A DNA stretch of 5,873 nucleotides, taken from JAHEDH01 sp965364515 (GTDB taxonomy: Bacteria > Actinomycetota > Acidimicrobiia > Spongiisociales > ZC4RG35). Where the stretch lies: positions 1 to 5,873 of the forward strand of contig CBDTXZ010000188.1 in the NCBI GenBank assembly GCA_965364515.1. Direction: 5' to 3'. The notes below the pieces were generated by a model. The model saw only the letters and a program-made list of their open reading frames with translations, was not told where the DNA came from and did no database searches. The position numbers and the translations under genes are program-made. Below, one piece after another: positions 1 to 5,160 of the stretch; positions within the stretch are counted from its first letter, which is position 1, and the number at the start of each line of letters is the position of its first letter.

Positions 1-2
1 CG

Positions 3-210
3 CATCTGTTGAGCGCCGCGCGCCAGGCGCGGCTGCACCGCGAGCGTCATCGGGCGCGCGACATCTGCTTCGAGCTGCTCCGAACCCTGGACGACGAGAC
101 GGGGGTCTCACCGCCTTCGGGTCGAGGGCTATGCCACCAGCATTGTCAGGGGTGGCAGCGAGGGCCGCACGGCGATGACCTCGAAGGCCGCCCCGACACT
201 CCAGCACTGA
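3..210 (+). pseudogene. C-terminal tail of an unidentified gene with an apparent frameshift
   Basis: The window opens inside what looks like a coding region. The frame beginning at position 3 reads LLSAARQARLHRER and continues to LLRTLDDETG near position 104, with almost every third codon base G or C. Beyond the G5 run at 101-105 that frame loses its coding character. The frame one base on instead reads SHRLRVEGYATSIVRGG and ends in TGA at 208-210, again with strong GC3. Dropping one G joins the two halves smoothly. This suggests a recent frameshift or a homopolymer sequencing error. All + frames are fairly open here because GC is very high, so the call is tentative. I do not recognise the family, and the start lies outside the window. 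Confidence 0.38.
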
Positions 211-289
211 GCGGCAGCCATGCCGATCCGAGCAACCGACCGAGAACCGCGTGTCCCGTGCGAAGGCCGTTTGCCCCTGGTCGCCTTCG

Positions 290-318
290 TTGAGCCTGGG
301 GCATGGTGTCCACACAAT
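290..318 (+). promoter_or_regulatory. Candidate sigma-70-type promoter for the SLH-repeat gene
   Basis: A -35-like TTGAGC (290-295) and a -10-like CACAAT (313-318) are separated by exactly 17 bp. Each hexamer matches consensus at four of six positions. A start of transcription near 325 would give a leader of about 25 nt containing the ribosome binding site at 337-343. This is inferred from spacing and hexamers only. Confidence 0.38.
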
Positions 319-336
319 CAACGAGGGGCAAAGAAC

Positions 337-343
337 AGGGAGG
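337..343 (+). promoter_or_regulatory. Ribosome binding site that decides the start at 350
   Basis: AGGGAGG sits 6 nt before the ATG at 350. It is the strongest Shine-Dalgarno-like sequence near the gene. It favours this start over the upstream GTG at 251, which lacks a comparable site. Confidence 0.7.
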
Positions 344-349
344 CCAAGC

Positions 350-1522
350 ATGAAGCGGAAACTCGCCGTATTGGTGGCGATCGCGCTGATACTGCCGCTC
401 GGAACAGCGGCTACCGCAGAGACAGTTGCCACTGGCACCATCTCAGGCGTCGTCCGTCTGGATGGCCAGCCTGTGGCTGGCGTCGAAGTGTGGCTCGGGA
501 TCGACCTCAATGGCCCGAACGCTGAGTCACGATTCGCGTGCACCGGGGCCGATGGATCGTTCTCGTTTGTTGGCGTCCCCTTGAACGTGACACTGTCCTC
601 GGCGACGGGCCACGGAGTCCAATTGCAGGGACGTTGCACCAATCAGGAGTTTCTCGACCGTGTTTCGGTCCCGGTCCGTCCGCTCCTCACGCAGTACTAC
701 GGGACGGAGCCGGGGGGCCCAATAGCGTCGTTTGTGATAGCCGGAGACAAGGCCGACCTGAACTACGACCTGATGAGAGTTCCCGACCCGGAGCCGACGC
801 TCACTGCTGTGGCGGTGAGCGCATTGAACACGTGCTACACCGGCCTGGACGCTGCCGGAGCAACGAGTCAAGGGCAAACCTATGTAGCCGAAGTCGATCT
901 CATGGAAGCCAATTCCGAGATCGACTCGGTGACGGCAGATCTGATGCGACTGTTCGGGGAGAACCTCAACTCCATATTTGCCAGTCCAGCATGTCAAGGC
1001 TCTTTCGTCGATGACGACAACAGCATCTTCGAGATGGACATCGAATGGCTGTCTGCTCGGGGTGTCACCAAAGGGTGCAACGCAGACGGAACCGAGTTCT
1101 GCCCGATGAGCAATGTCACCCGTGGTCAGATGGCTGCGTTCCTGGCAAGAGCGTTCAACCTTCCCGATGCCGGTTCCAGTCCGTTCACCGACACCGCAGG
1201 GTCGATCTTCGAAGCGGACATCGCCAAAGTGGCAGCAGCGGGAATCACCCAAGGCTGCAACCCAGGAGGAACACTGTTCTGTCCCGACGGGTTGGTGACT
1301 CGGGGACAGATGGCTGCGTTCCTGTCGAGAGCGTTGGCGCTCCCAGAAGGGGCGGTGAACACGTTCGTTGATGATGACGGGTCGATCTTCGAAACCGATA
1401 TCGCCAAGATCGCCGCGGCGGGAATCACACAGGGTTGCAGCGCCGACGGCACACTGTTCTGTCCCGACGACTTCGTCACCAGGGGCCAAATGGCCGCTTT
1501 CATCCACCGGGCACTCGAATAG
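350..1522 (+). CDS. Secreted protein with three SLH-like repeats
   Basis: A 390-residue exported, probably cell-surface protein. I chose the ATG at 350 because AGGGAGG (337-343) lies 6 nt upstream and the protein then begins with a textbook signal peptide: MKRK, a hydrophobic core to about residue 18, and a likely cleavage after ATA at residue 23. An in-frame GTG at 251 would bury that signal peptide. Residues about 26-130 resemble a carboxypeptidase-regulatory-like beta-sandwich (GTISGVVRLDGQPVAGVEV, then ADGSFSFVGV). Residues 219-390 hold three repeats starting at 219, 279 and 339, each of the form F-x-D-x(3)-SIFE-x-DI, then GC-x7-C-P, then VTRGQMAAF. They resemble S-layer homology domains, with TRGQ in place of the usual TRAE. 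SLH domains commonly tether proteins to cell-wall polymers; here that is inferred. The C-x7-C pair in each repeat could form a disulphide outside the cell. The gene appears monocistronic, and its ligand is unknown. Confidence 0.9.
   Translation: MKRKLAVLVAIALILPLGTAATAETVATGTISGVVRLDGQPVAGVEVWLGIDLNGPNAESRFACTGADGSFSFVGVPLNVTLSSATGHGVQLQGRCTNQEFLDRVSVPVRPLLTQYYGTEPGGPIASFVIAGDKADLNYDLMRVPDPEPTLTAVAVSALNTCYTGLDAAGATSQGQTYVAEVDLMEANSEIDSVTADLMRLFGENLNSIFASPACQGSFVDDDNSIFEMDIEWLSARGVTKGCNADGTEFCPMSNVTRGQMAAFLARAFNLPDAGSSPFTDTAGSIFEADIAKVAAAGITQGCNPGGTLFCPDGLVTRGQMAAFLSRALALPEGAVNTFVDDDGSIFETDIAKIAAAGITQGCSADGTLFCPDDFVTRGQMAAFIHRALE
1004..1519 (+). repeat. Three tandem 180-bp coding repeats (SLH-like units)
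   Basis: The Phe codons that open each unit lie at 1004, 1184 and 1364, giving an exact 180-bp (60-residue) period. Units 2 and 3 are the most alike: both carry GTCGATCTTCGAA, CACTGTTCTGTCCCGACG and closely matching AIAxxAAAGIT coding segments. The third unit is cut short by the stop codon after HRALE. Similarity at the DNA as well as protein level points to internal duplication of units 2 and 3 more recently than unit 1. Confidence 0.85.
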
Positions 1523-1804
1523 ACCCCAGCTCGACGAGCGACAGTTCGCGTGGCTTGACTCAGTGACCGTTGAGACGGACCGCGCAGGTGACGGCAACGT
1601 GACCTTGCTCACACGATGAGTTCGGCCACCCCGGCGAAGGACCGCAGCAATGCGACCAGACTTGATCACCCCTGCGAGATGTCCGTCCGAGAATCTATTC
1701 GCGCGAACGTGGGTCGTGGGACGAGGACTGAGCAAATGACCAGATCTGGACCAAGAGCACTTCGGTCCCAATGAAGCAGAGCGGCGTACATGCCAGAGAG
1801 CCAG

Positions 1805-1823
1805 GGAAGACTTGATGTCTTCC
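1805..1823 (-). terminator. Terminator-like hairpin behind the tRNA-Lys fragment
   Basis: A perfect 7-bp inverted repeat, GGAAGAC and GTCTTCC, encloses a 5-nt loop. Read on the - strand it begins 5 nt beyond the discriminator base of the tRNA-Lys 3' fragment, where an intrinsic terminator of a tRNA gene would be expected. No T-run follows (the next bases are CTGGCTC), so it may be an atypical terminator or an RNA-stabilising stem. Confidence 0.4.
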
Positions 1824-1825
1824 GA

Positions 1826-1869
1826 GGTGGGTCCCGTGGGACTCGAACCCACAACCAATGGGTCAACAG
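1826..1869 (-). repeat. tRNA-Lys 3'-half fragment; candidate attachment-site repeat
   Basis: Positions 1826-1858 are identical over 33 bp to 3145-3177, the T-arm, acceptor 3' strand and following CC of the intact tRNA-Lys. The match continues to 1869 with three mismatches (41 of 44), reaching the anticodon loop. Beyond that the sequence is unrelated. The anticodon stem, D-arm and acceptor 5' strand are missing, so no cloverleaf can form. A 3' half of a tRNA gene in direct orientation to an intact copy is the classic form of an att site left by a tyrosine integrase. A decayed duplicate tRNA gene is the alternative. Confidence 0.6.
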
Positions 1870-1873
1870 ATCG

Positions 1874-1889
1874 CCGAAACCCCTTTCGG
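1874..1889. repeat. Short inverted repeat beside the tRNA fragment
   Basis: CCGAAA and TTTCGG form a perfect 6-bp stem around a CCCC loop, extendable by one G-T pair. It starts 5 bp inside the point where similarity to tRNA-Lys ends. It could be a protein-binding site, an RNA hairpin or chance. Confidence 0.35.
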
Positions 1890-1988
1890 TCGGTGTCCGC
1901 TGATGTCCTCTTGTGAGGCAGAGCAAAGGATTTCAGCCAGTCGGGCCGTGACTTGCGTCCTCGTGTGTCCTTTGGTTGTCGCGTATGC

Positions 1989-2007
1989 GTTTGCAATTTG
2001 GTTTGCA
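1989..2007 (+). repeat. Two direct GTTTGCA repeats at a 12-bp period
   Basis: GTTTGCA occurs at 1989-1995 and 2001-2007. A third copy in the same orientation lies at 3067-3073. All three are between the two tRNA-Lys 3' ends. Short direct repeats spaced by about a helical turn are typical of protein-binding arrays, including integrase arm sites. The motif is only 7 bp, so chance is not excluded. Confidence 0.3.
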
Positions 2008-2040
2008 CGAGACCGAACGAGGTCTTTGTTCCTCGATCAG

Positions 2041-2178
2041 TCAAGGATCTCGTCGCCGGGTCCGAGTTCGAAGATCGCGGGGGACTCCCTTGAAGGCGTT
2101 CCGGACAATTGACAGGTACACGCGATCCTCGGATCGATCCATCCAGAACGGCACCTGTTCAGAGACGGAGCCGTACAT
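2041..2178 (-). CDS. Small unrecognised protein, possibly frameshifted
   Basis: A 45-residue open frame starts at ATG 2178, 31 nt after the stop of the upstream hydrolase on the same strand, so the two may share a transcript. It begins MYGSVSEQVPFWMDRSED and continues to VRNAFKGVP with protein-like composition, then becomes Arg-rich (RTRTRRRDP). Removing one C from the C5 run (G5 on the + strand at about 2078-2082) would instead give VPAIFELGPGDEILD, ending in TGA at 2037-2039. That ending looks more natural. The Shine-Dalgarno sequence is poor: only GGGG about 14 nt upstream. I do not recognise a family. It may be a small gene with a sequencing error, a decaying gene, or a short frame with no function. 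Confidence 0.35.
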   Translation of the reverse strand: MYGSVSEQVPFWMDRSEDRVYLSIVRNAFKGVPRDLRTRTRRRDP

Positions 2179-2209
2179 GACGGCAGTTGTGTGTGCCCCG
2201 AATCAGGGC

Positions 2210-3034
2210 CTACTTGTTGAGGAATGCCGTGACTTCGTTGGTGAAGCGTGCCGTGGTCTGTGTCCCGGAATGTTCGCCTGGCACGGTCACTGATTGTCCA
2301 TTTGGTATGGCGTTGGCGAGCAGATCCGGGTCGGGAGACCAAGGGTCGTCTCCACCTGCGATCACCAATGTTTGTGCTGTGATCTGAGCGAAATCGAACG
2401 GATCGGTGTGGAAGACCCGCAGGTGGGCGGCGAGGGCAAGTCGGTCAATGTCCGATGCGTCGATGTTGCTCCGATATTCTCTGAGCTTCGGATCGGTGAT
2501 TTGGGTTGGGTCGGCGGCTGATAGAGCTGCGGCGAACCCTGCCGAGTCGAAGTGCGGTAGGGGACCCCCGTCGTATTCGAACTGGTATCTGCCGATACCG
2601 CCGAGCACCAGCCTTCGAATCCGACGGTCAGAGGCTGCTGTGATCAGAGCCACCACACCTCCCATCGAGTAGCCCAGCAGATCGACTTGGTCAAGCTCGA
2701 GCGAGTCCCAGAGTTCGACCAGATCCCGGCTCATCCTGGTTTCGCCATAGAACTCAGAATCATGAGGCTTACCACTCAGCCCGTGGCCACGAGCATCGAT
2801 CGCAAACACTTCCCGACCCGCATCAACGAGTCCTTGGGCAAATCCTGGGTCGATCCACGTGCTCTGAGAATCAGAACCAAGACCGTGAAGCAGGAACACC
2901 GGAGGCACACCAACCTCCGTCACAACGGCGGGTTTCAGATGGTGGTAGGAGACGGTGATCCCATCGCTCGCTATGAACGATTCGACAGCTGGCACCCCGT
3001 CGACAGTAGCCGGGGTCACCAGCAGAGCGCCCAT
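2210..3034 (-). CDS. Alpha/beta hydrolase fold protein
   Basis: A 274-residue single-domain alpha/beta hydrolase, probably cytoplasmic since no signal peptide is visible. The fold is marked by FLLHGLGSDS (oxyanion-hole HG at 50-51), DARGHGLSGKP (80-90) and the nucleophile elbow GYSMGG with Ser123. The acid is likely in AGGDDPW (Asp230), and the catalytic His is His255 in PGEHSG near the C-terminus. The length is typical of the lipase/esterase/epoxide-hydrolase-like group. A Ser nucleophile argues against epoxide hydrolases and dehalogenases, which use Asp. The substrate cannot be inferred. The start is uncertain: ATG 3034 has only GAGG 18 nt upstream, and the in-frame sequence stays open back into the tRNA without another ATG, GTG or TTG. 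The gene lies between the two tRNA-Lys 3' ends, at roughly 56-58% GC in the stretches I counted, below the genes to its right. Confidence 0.9.
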   Translation of the reverse strand: MGALLVTPATVDGVPAVESFIASDGITVSYHHLKPAVVTEVGVPPVFLLHGLGSDSQSTWIDPGFAQGLVDAGREVFAIDARGHGLSGKPHDSEFYGETRMSRDLVELWDSLELDQVDLLGYSMGGVVALITAASDRRIRRLVLGGIGRYQFEYDGGPLPHFDSAGFAAALSAADPTQITDPKLREYRSNIDASDIDRLALAAHLRVFHTDPFDFAQITAQTLVIAGGDDPWSPDPDLLANAIPNGQSVTVPGEHSGTQTTARFTNEVTAFLNK

Positions 3035-3146
3035 ATCGGCAATGTGTGTGCGCCTCGGAAGCCCGGGTTTGCACTCTGCCGGGTGACCGACGATCGCAAA
3101 GAAGTCACCACCCGTGGTTTCGTCACGCAGCCATTGAGCGTCTCGG

Positions 3147-3219
3147 TGGGTCCCGTGGGACTCGAACCCACAACCAACGGGTTAAAAGCCCGGTGCTCTA
3201 CCAATTGAGCTAGAGACCC
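3147..3219 (-). tRNA. tRNA-Lys(TTT)
   Basis: The - strand forms a full 73-nt cloverleaf. The acceptor stem is GGGTCTC with GGGACCC (one G-U pair), and the D-arm is GCTC/GAGC with loop AATTGGTA. The anticodon loop CTTTTAA gives anticodon TTT, and the T-arm is GTGGG/CCCAC with loop TTCGAGT. The discriminator is A, as expected for lysine. The next encoded bases are CCG, so the terminal CCA must be completed after transcription. The outermost anticodon-stem pair is a C-T mismatch, a slight oddity. It lies downstream of the hibernation-factor gene on the same strand and upstream of the hydrolase at 3034. Confidence 0.95.
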
Positions 3220-3221
3220 GA

Positions 3222-3241
3222 GACGCCGGGGCTCCGGCGTC
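3222..3241 (-). repeat. Strong GC hairpin between the hibernation-factor gene and tRNA-Lys
   Basis: GACGCCGG and CCGGCGTC form a perfect 8-bp stem with a GGCT loop. It ends 2 nt from the 5' end of the mature tRNA and starts 68 nt past the stop of the gene at 3310. No T-run follows on the - strand. It could be a terminator for the upstream gene, but the candidate tRNA -10 box lies upstream of it. It would therefore also be in the tRNA leader, where a processing stem is more likely. Confidence 0.45.
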
Positions 3242-3251
3242 GGGTTGCGAC

Positions 3252-3257
3252 AGTGTA
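3252..3257 (-). promoter_or_regulatory. Candidate -10 box for tRNA-Lys
   Basis: TACACT on the - strand fits the TANNNT pattern and lies 33 nt upstream of the tRNA 5' end. I found no good -35 hexamer at 16-18 bp; TGGCAT at an 18-bp spacing is the closest. Weak on its own. Confidence 0.25.
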
Positions 3258-3309
3258 CGCCCCGCGGGCAGGACGATGCCAGGTGTCGAGCCTTGCGGTG
3301 CGAGACGCC

Positions 3310-4116
3310 TCAGTCCCGAGGCTCGACCACGCCGTAGTGGCCGTCGTATCTTCGATACAGCACTGCACCGCGGCCGGTGGAACTGTCCTTGTAGAAGACG
3401 AACGGCTCGTTCGAGGAATCGAGTCGGTCGGCAGCCTCCTCGTCCGTCATCTCGGGGGCAGGCGCCTCGACGACGCGGATCTCGTAGTCCTCGACCTCGG
3501 GAGGCGCGTCACCGGTGAGACGACGAAGCCTCACGCCGCCGCCTTCCTCGTACACGACCGAATCGACCTTGTCGGCCGTGTCGGTGAAGAGATAGAAGCG
3601 ATGGTCGAGTGCGTAGAGATCGAACAGGGCGTCGGTGAGCGACACCCGCTCTCCGGACCACGTCTTCCTCCGTACGATCTCTCGGTCGCCGGCCGGACGC
3701 GGGAAGAAATCCGGCCGGGATTGCGACAGATCGCCGCTCCTCCAGGTGCCGGGCTCGGCGGCCGGGGTCCTTGTGTTGGCGTCTTCGCGGCGCTCGGTGA
3801 GGTCCCTCAGCCTGCGATCGAGTCGTTTCCCGACCAGATTGACCGCTTCGATCATGCTCGATGCGGCGACCTGAGCACGGAGGACGGCACCACTCACATC
3901 GATCGTCGCCTGAGCGATGTGCCGCTCGTTCGGAGGTCGTGAAGCCTCCTCGGTCAGCTTCACCTTGGCGAAGATCACCGGTCTGGGCGCCTTCTCGGCG
4001 AGGTCTCGGACGACCTCTTCAGCCCTTCTGCGGGCAGCGTCCGTGACGCTGCCTTCGGCGACAAAGCCGATCTCGAGATCGTCGGAGAGGGTGGTGGGAT
4101 CGTTCTGCGTGGCCAC
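3310..4116 (-). CDS. hpf: Long-form ribosome hibernation-promoting factor (S30AE family)
   Basis: A 268-residue cytoplasmic ribosome-binding protein. This family shuts down translation in stationary phase or stress: the N-terminal domain sits in the decoding region of the 30S subunit, and in long forms the C-terminal domain promotes 70S dimerisation or stabilisation. Residues about 12-110 are the S30AE domain (LEIGFVAEG, then FAKVKLTEE, HIAQATIDVSG). A linker of about 35 residues follows. Then come two S30AE_C-like units: 148-200 (IVRRKTW, ALDHRFYLFTD) and 210-266 (PEMTDEEAADRLDSS, FVFYKDSSTGRGAVLYRR, DGHYGVVEP). Only the second keeps the canonical YRR-x-DG-x-YG ending. Mycobacterial relatives, as I recall them, share this doubled tail and a length near 260-270. 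The GTG start is supported by GGAGG 9 nt upstream. Expression probably comes from the promoter at 4177-4205. Confidence 0.93.
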   Translation of the reverse strand: MATQNDPTTLSDDLEIGFVAEGSVTDAARRRAEEVVRDLAEKAPRPVIFAKVKLTEEASRPPNERHIAQATIDVSGAVLRAQVAASSMIEAVNLVGKRLDRRLRDLTERREDANTRTPAAEPGTWRSGDLSQSRPDFFPRPAGDREIVRRKTWSGERVSLTDALFDLYALDHRFYLFTDTADKVDSVVYEEGGGVRLRRLTGDAPPEVEDYEIRVVEAPAPEMTDEEAADRLDSSNEPFVFYKDSSTGRGAVLYRRYDGHYGVVEPRD

Positions 4117-4125
4117 GGTCTATCG

Positions 4126-4130
4126 CCTCC
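4126..4130 (-). promoter_or_regulatory. Ribosome binding site supporting the GTG start at 4116
   Basis: GGAGG on the - strand lies 9 nt before the GTG at 4116-4114. It makes this non-ATG start credible, and the protein then begins MATQNDPTTL ahead of the S30AE domain. Confidence 0.65.
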
Positions 4131-4176
4131 AATGCGCTGTCAGACCTCGTTGTTGCTCAGAGTGATCTCTCTTCCC

Positions 4177-4205
4177 AAGGTACTCCCTTTCGAGCGTTCC
4201 GTGAA
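4177..4205 (-). promoter_or_regulatory. Candidate promoter for the hibernation-factor gene
   Basis: On the - strand, TTCACG (4205-4200) and TACCTT (4182-4177) are separated by 17 bp, a good sigma-70-like arrangement with a TANNNT -10. The predicted leader to the GTG at 4116 is about 55 nt. GGAAC overlaps the spacer, so an alternative stress sigma factor cannot be excluded for a gene of this class. Confidence 0.4.
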
Positions 4206-4260
4206 TCGGGAGCCGTCAATCGAGCGATGCCGGGTCGCGGTTCCGACCTGCCGATGCCTT

Positions 4261-5160
4261 TCACTGTGTCCTCAGCAGGCGGGCAAGCTCTGCCGGATGC
4301 TCGAGTGTGACCGCGTGGCTGGCGTCGAGCTCGGTGATCGGAAGCCCGTGCCGGTTAGCGCTGTCGATCTGCTTGGCGGCCGGGATCACGGTGTCGGCTC
4401 CCGCCACGATCCACTCGCTCCCCTCGGGAAGTCGAATGTCCGCCGTCGAGAGGTCGAAGCGCATGAGAGCCACTGCGGACTGATTCAGCACTCTTCGACT
4501 GGGCCGGTGCCGGAAGATCCAGGCGACCATCTCTCGCTTGGAGACGCGAGCGCGCCGCCACGTCTCCTGCAGAATGAAGGGAGAGCGATCGCCCGCACCG
4601 AAGATCCGAGCCGCCCACAGCTTCATCGTGAGTGATGGTGCGGCGAAACGGTCCGCGGTGGCCACCGCCACGTAGCGGTCGACAGAATCCAGGATGCCCA
4701 TCGAGAACCCGGTGAGGCTTGCGGCACCACCCATCGAGAACCCGACCAACGCCACCGGCCCGAGTGACGCGGCGCGGTCGACGACCGCAGCGACGTGCCA
4801 TGCGGCGTCGTCGAGGTGGAAACCGCGTCCGAGGGGTGCTTCGCCGTGGCCGGGGAGATCGAGGGCGTAGATGGAAGGACCTCCGGCGAGGTGTGGAATG
4901 ACAGCATGCCAGGTGACGTCCGCACAACCCGACCAGCCATGCACCAGTACGACCGACCACGGCTCGGAACCGGGAACGTGGCGCACATGCACCGGGCCCG
5001 TGTCCGACTCGAAGACCTCACGCCGGCCCAAGAGCTCCGGGCCCGTGACGGGCATCCGCACGAGCGGTCTCCGGGCGAGTTCGACCAGACCCCTGATCAG
5101 AAGGGGAATCCCGGCGGCGAGCCCGAGTCCGACTCCGCGCTTCGACAACGGGAGCGTCAT
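4261..5160 (-). CDS. Alpha/beta hydrolase with a hydrophobic N-terminus
   Basis: A 299-residue alpha/beta hydrolase, numbered from the ATG at 5160. I chose this start because GGGAG lies 6 nt upstream. The in-frame ATG at 5232 would add 24 residues but has no visible ribosome binding site. Residues 9-29 (GVGLGLAAGIPLLIRGLVEL) are hydrophobic and could associate with the membrane. Fold markers are VLVHGWSG (oxyanion-hole HG at 74-75), LDLPGHGEAPLG (100-111) and the nucleophile elbow GFSMGG with Ser142. The acid is probably Asp256 in VAGADTVIP, and the His is His282 in ASHAVTLEHP. Between strand 6 and the acid, about 60 residues (W182 to D241) form a lid or cap. GFSMG occurs a second time at 151-155. 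The substrate is unknown; a carboxylesterase or lipase-type activity is the default guess. It lies upstream of the hibernation-factor gene, with 144 bp and a promoter between, so the two are probably separate units. Confidence 0.88.
   Translation of the reverse strand: MTLPLSKRGVGLGLAAGIPLLIRGLVELARRPLVRMPVTGPELLGRREVFESDTGPVHVRHVPGSEPWSVVLVHGWSGCADVTWHAVIPHLAGGPSIYALDLPGHGEAPLGRGFHLDDAAWHVAAVVDRAASLGPVALVGFSMGGAASLTGFSMGILDSVDRYVAVATADRFAAPSLTMKLWAARIFGAGDRSPFILQETWRRARVSKREMVAWIFRHRPSRRVLNQSAVALMRFDLSTADIRLPEGSEWIVAGADTVIPAAKQIDSANRHGLPITELDASHAVTLEHPAELARLLRTQ

Larger units (their letters stand above)
1523..2036. other. Gene-poor intergenic stretch with a tRNA remnant
   Basis: I see no convincing gene on either strand in these roughly 510 bases. 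The open frames here read through the tRNA-like sequence or are antisense continuations, with no coding-type composition or ribosome binding sites. The contents are: a 10-bp palindrome CCAGATCTGG (1740-1749), the 7-bp hairpin at 1805-1823, the tRNA-Lys 3' fragment (1826-1869), a second hairpin at 1874-1889, two direct copies of GTTTGCA (1989-1995 and 2001-2007), and a weak CGAGG/CCTCG stem at 2018-2035. No clear terminator with a T-run follows the SLH gene at 1522. Confidence 0.6.

Noticed and set aside
251..349. GTG start at 251 adding 33 residues to the SLH-repeat protein
   Set aside because: It would place the signal peptide internally and lies upstream of the candidate promoter. The ATG at 350 has a good ribosome binding site.
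1798..1905. A second complete tRNA gene at the fragment
   Set aside because: Only the T-arm, acceptor 3' strand and part of the anticodon arm are present. The anticodon stem does not pair and no D-arm or acceptor 5' strand is found upstream.
527..2044. A 505-codon open frame on the - strand opposite the SLH-repeat gene
   Set aside because: It is antisense to a gene with a signal peptide, ribosome binding site and recognisable repeats. It reads through the tRNA fragment (VGSSPTGPT is the usual translation of a tRNA T-arm), and its composition is rich in Arg, Ser and His. Its length comes from the repetitive GC-rich sense strand.
3035..3146. An N-terminal extension of the hydrolase at 2210-3034 back towards the tRNA
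   Set aside because: The frame stays open and reads protein-like, but there is no ATG, GTG or TTG before it enters the tRNA, and the hydrolase fold is complete without it.
3253..3942. A 229-codon + strand open frame opposite the hibernation-factor gene
   Set aside because: It is the antisense shadow of a clearly identified S30AE-family gene.
4233..4248. GGTCG/CGACC inverted repeat after the hydrolase stop, as a terminator
   Set aside because: Only 5 bp with a 6-nt loop and no T-run on the - strand. Such stems are expected by chance at this GC content.
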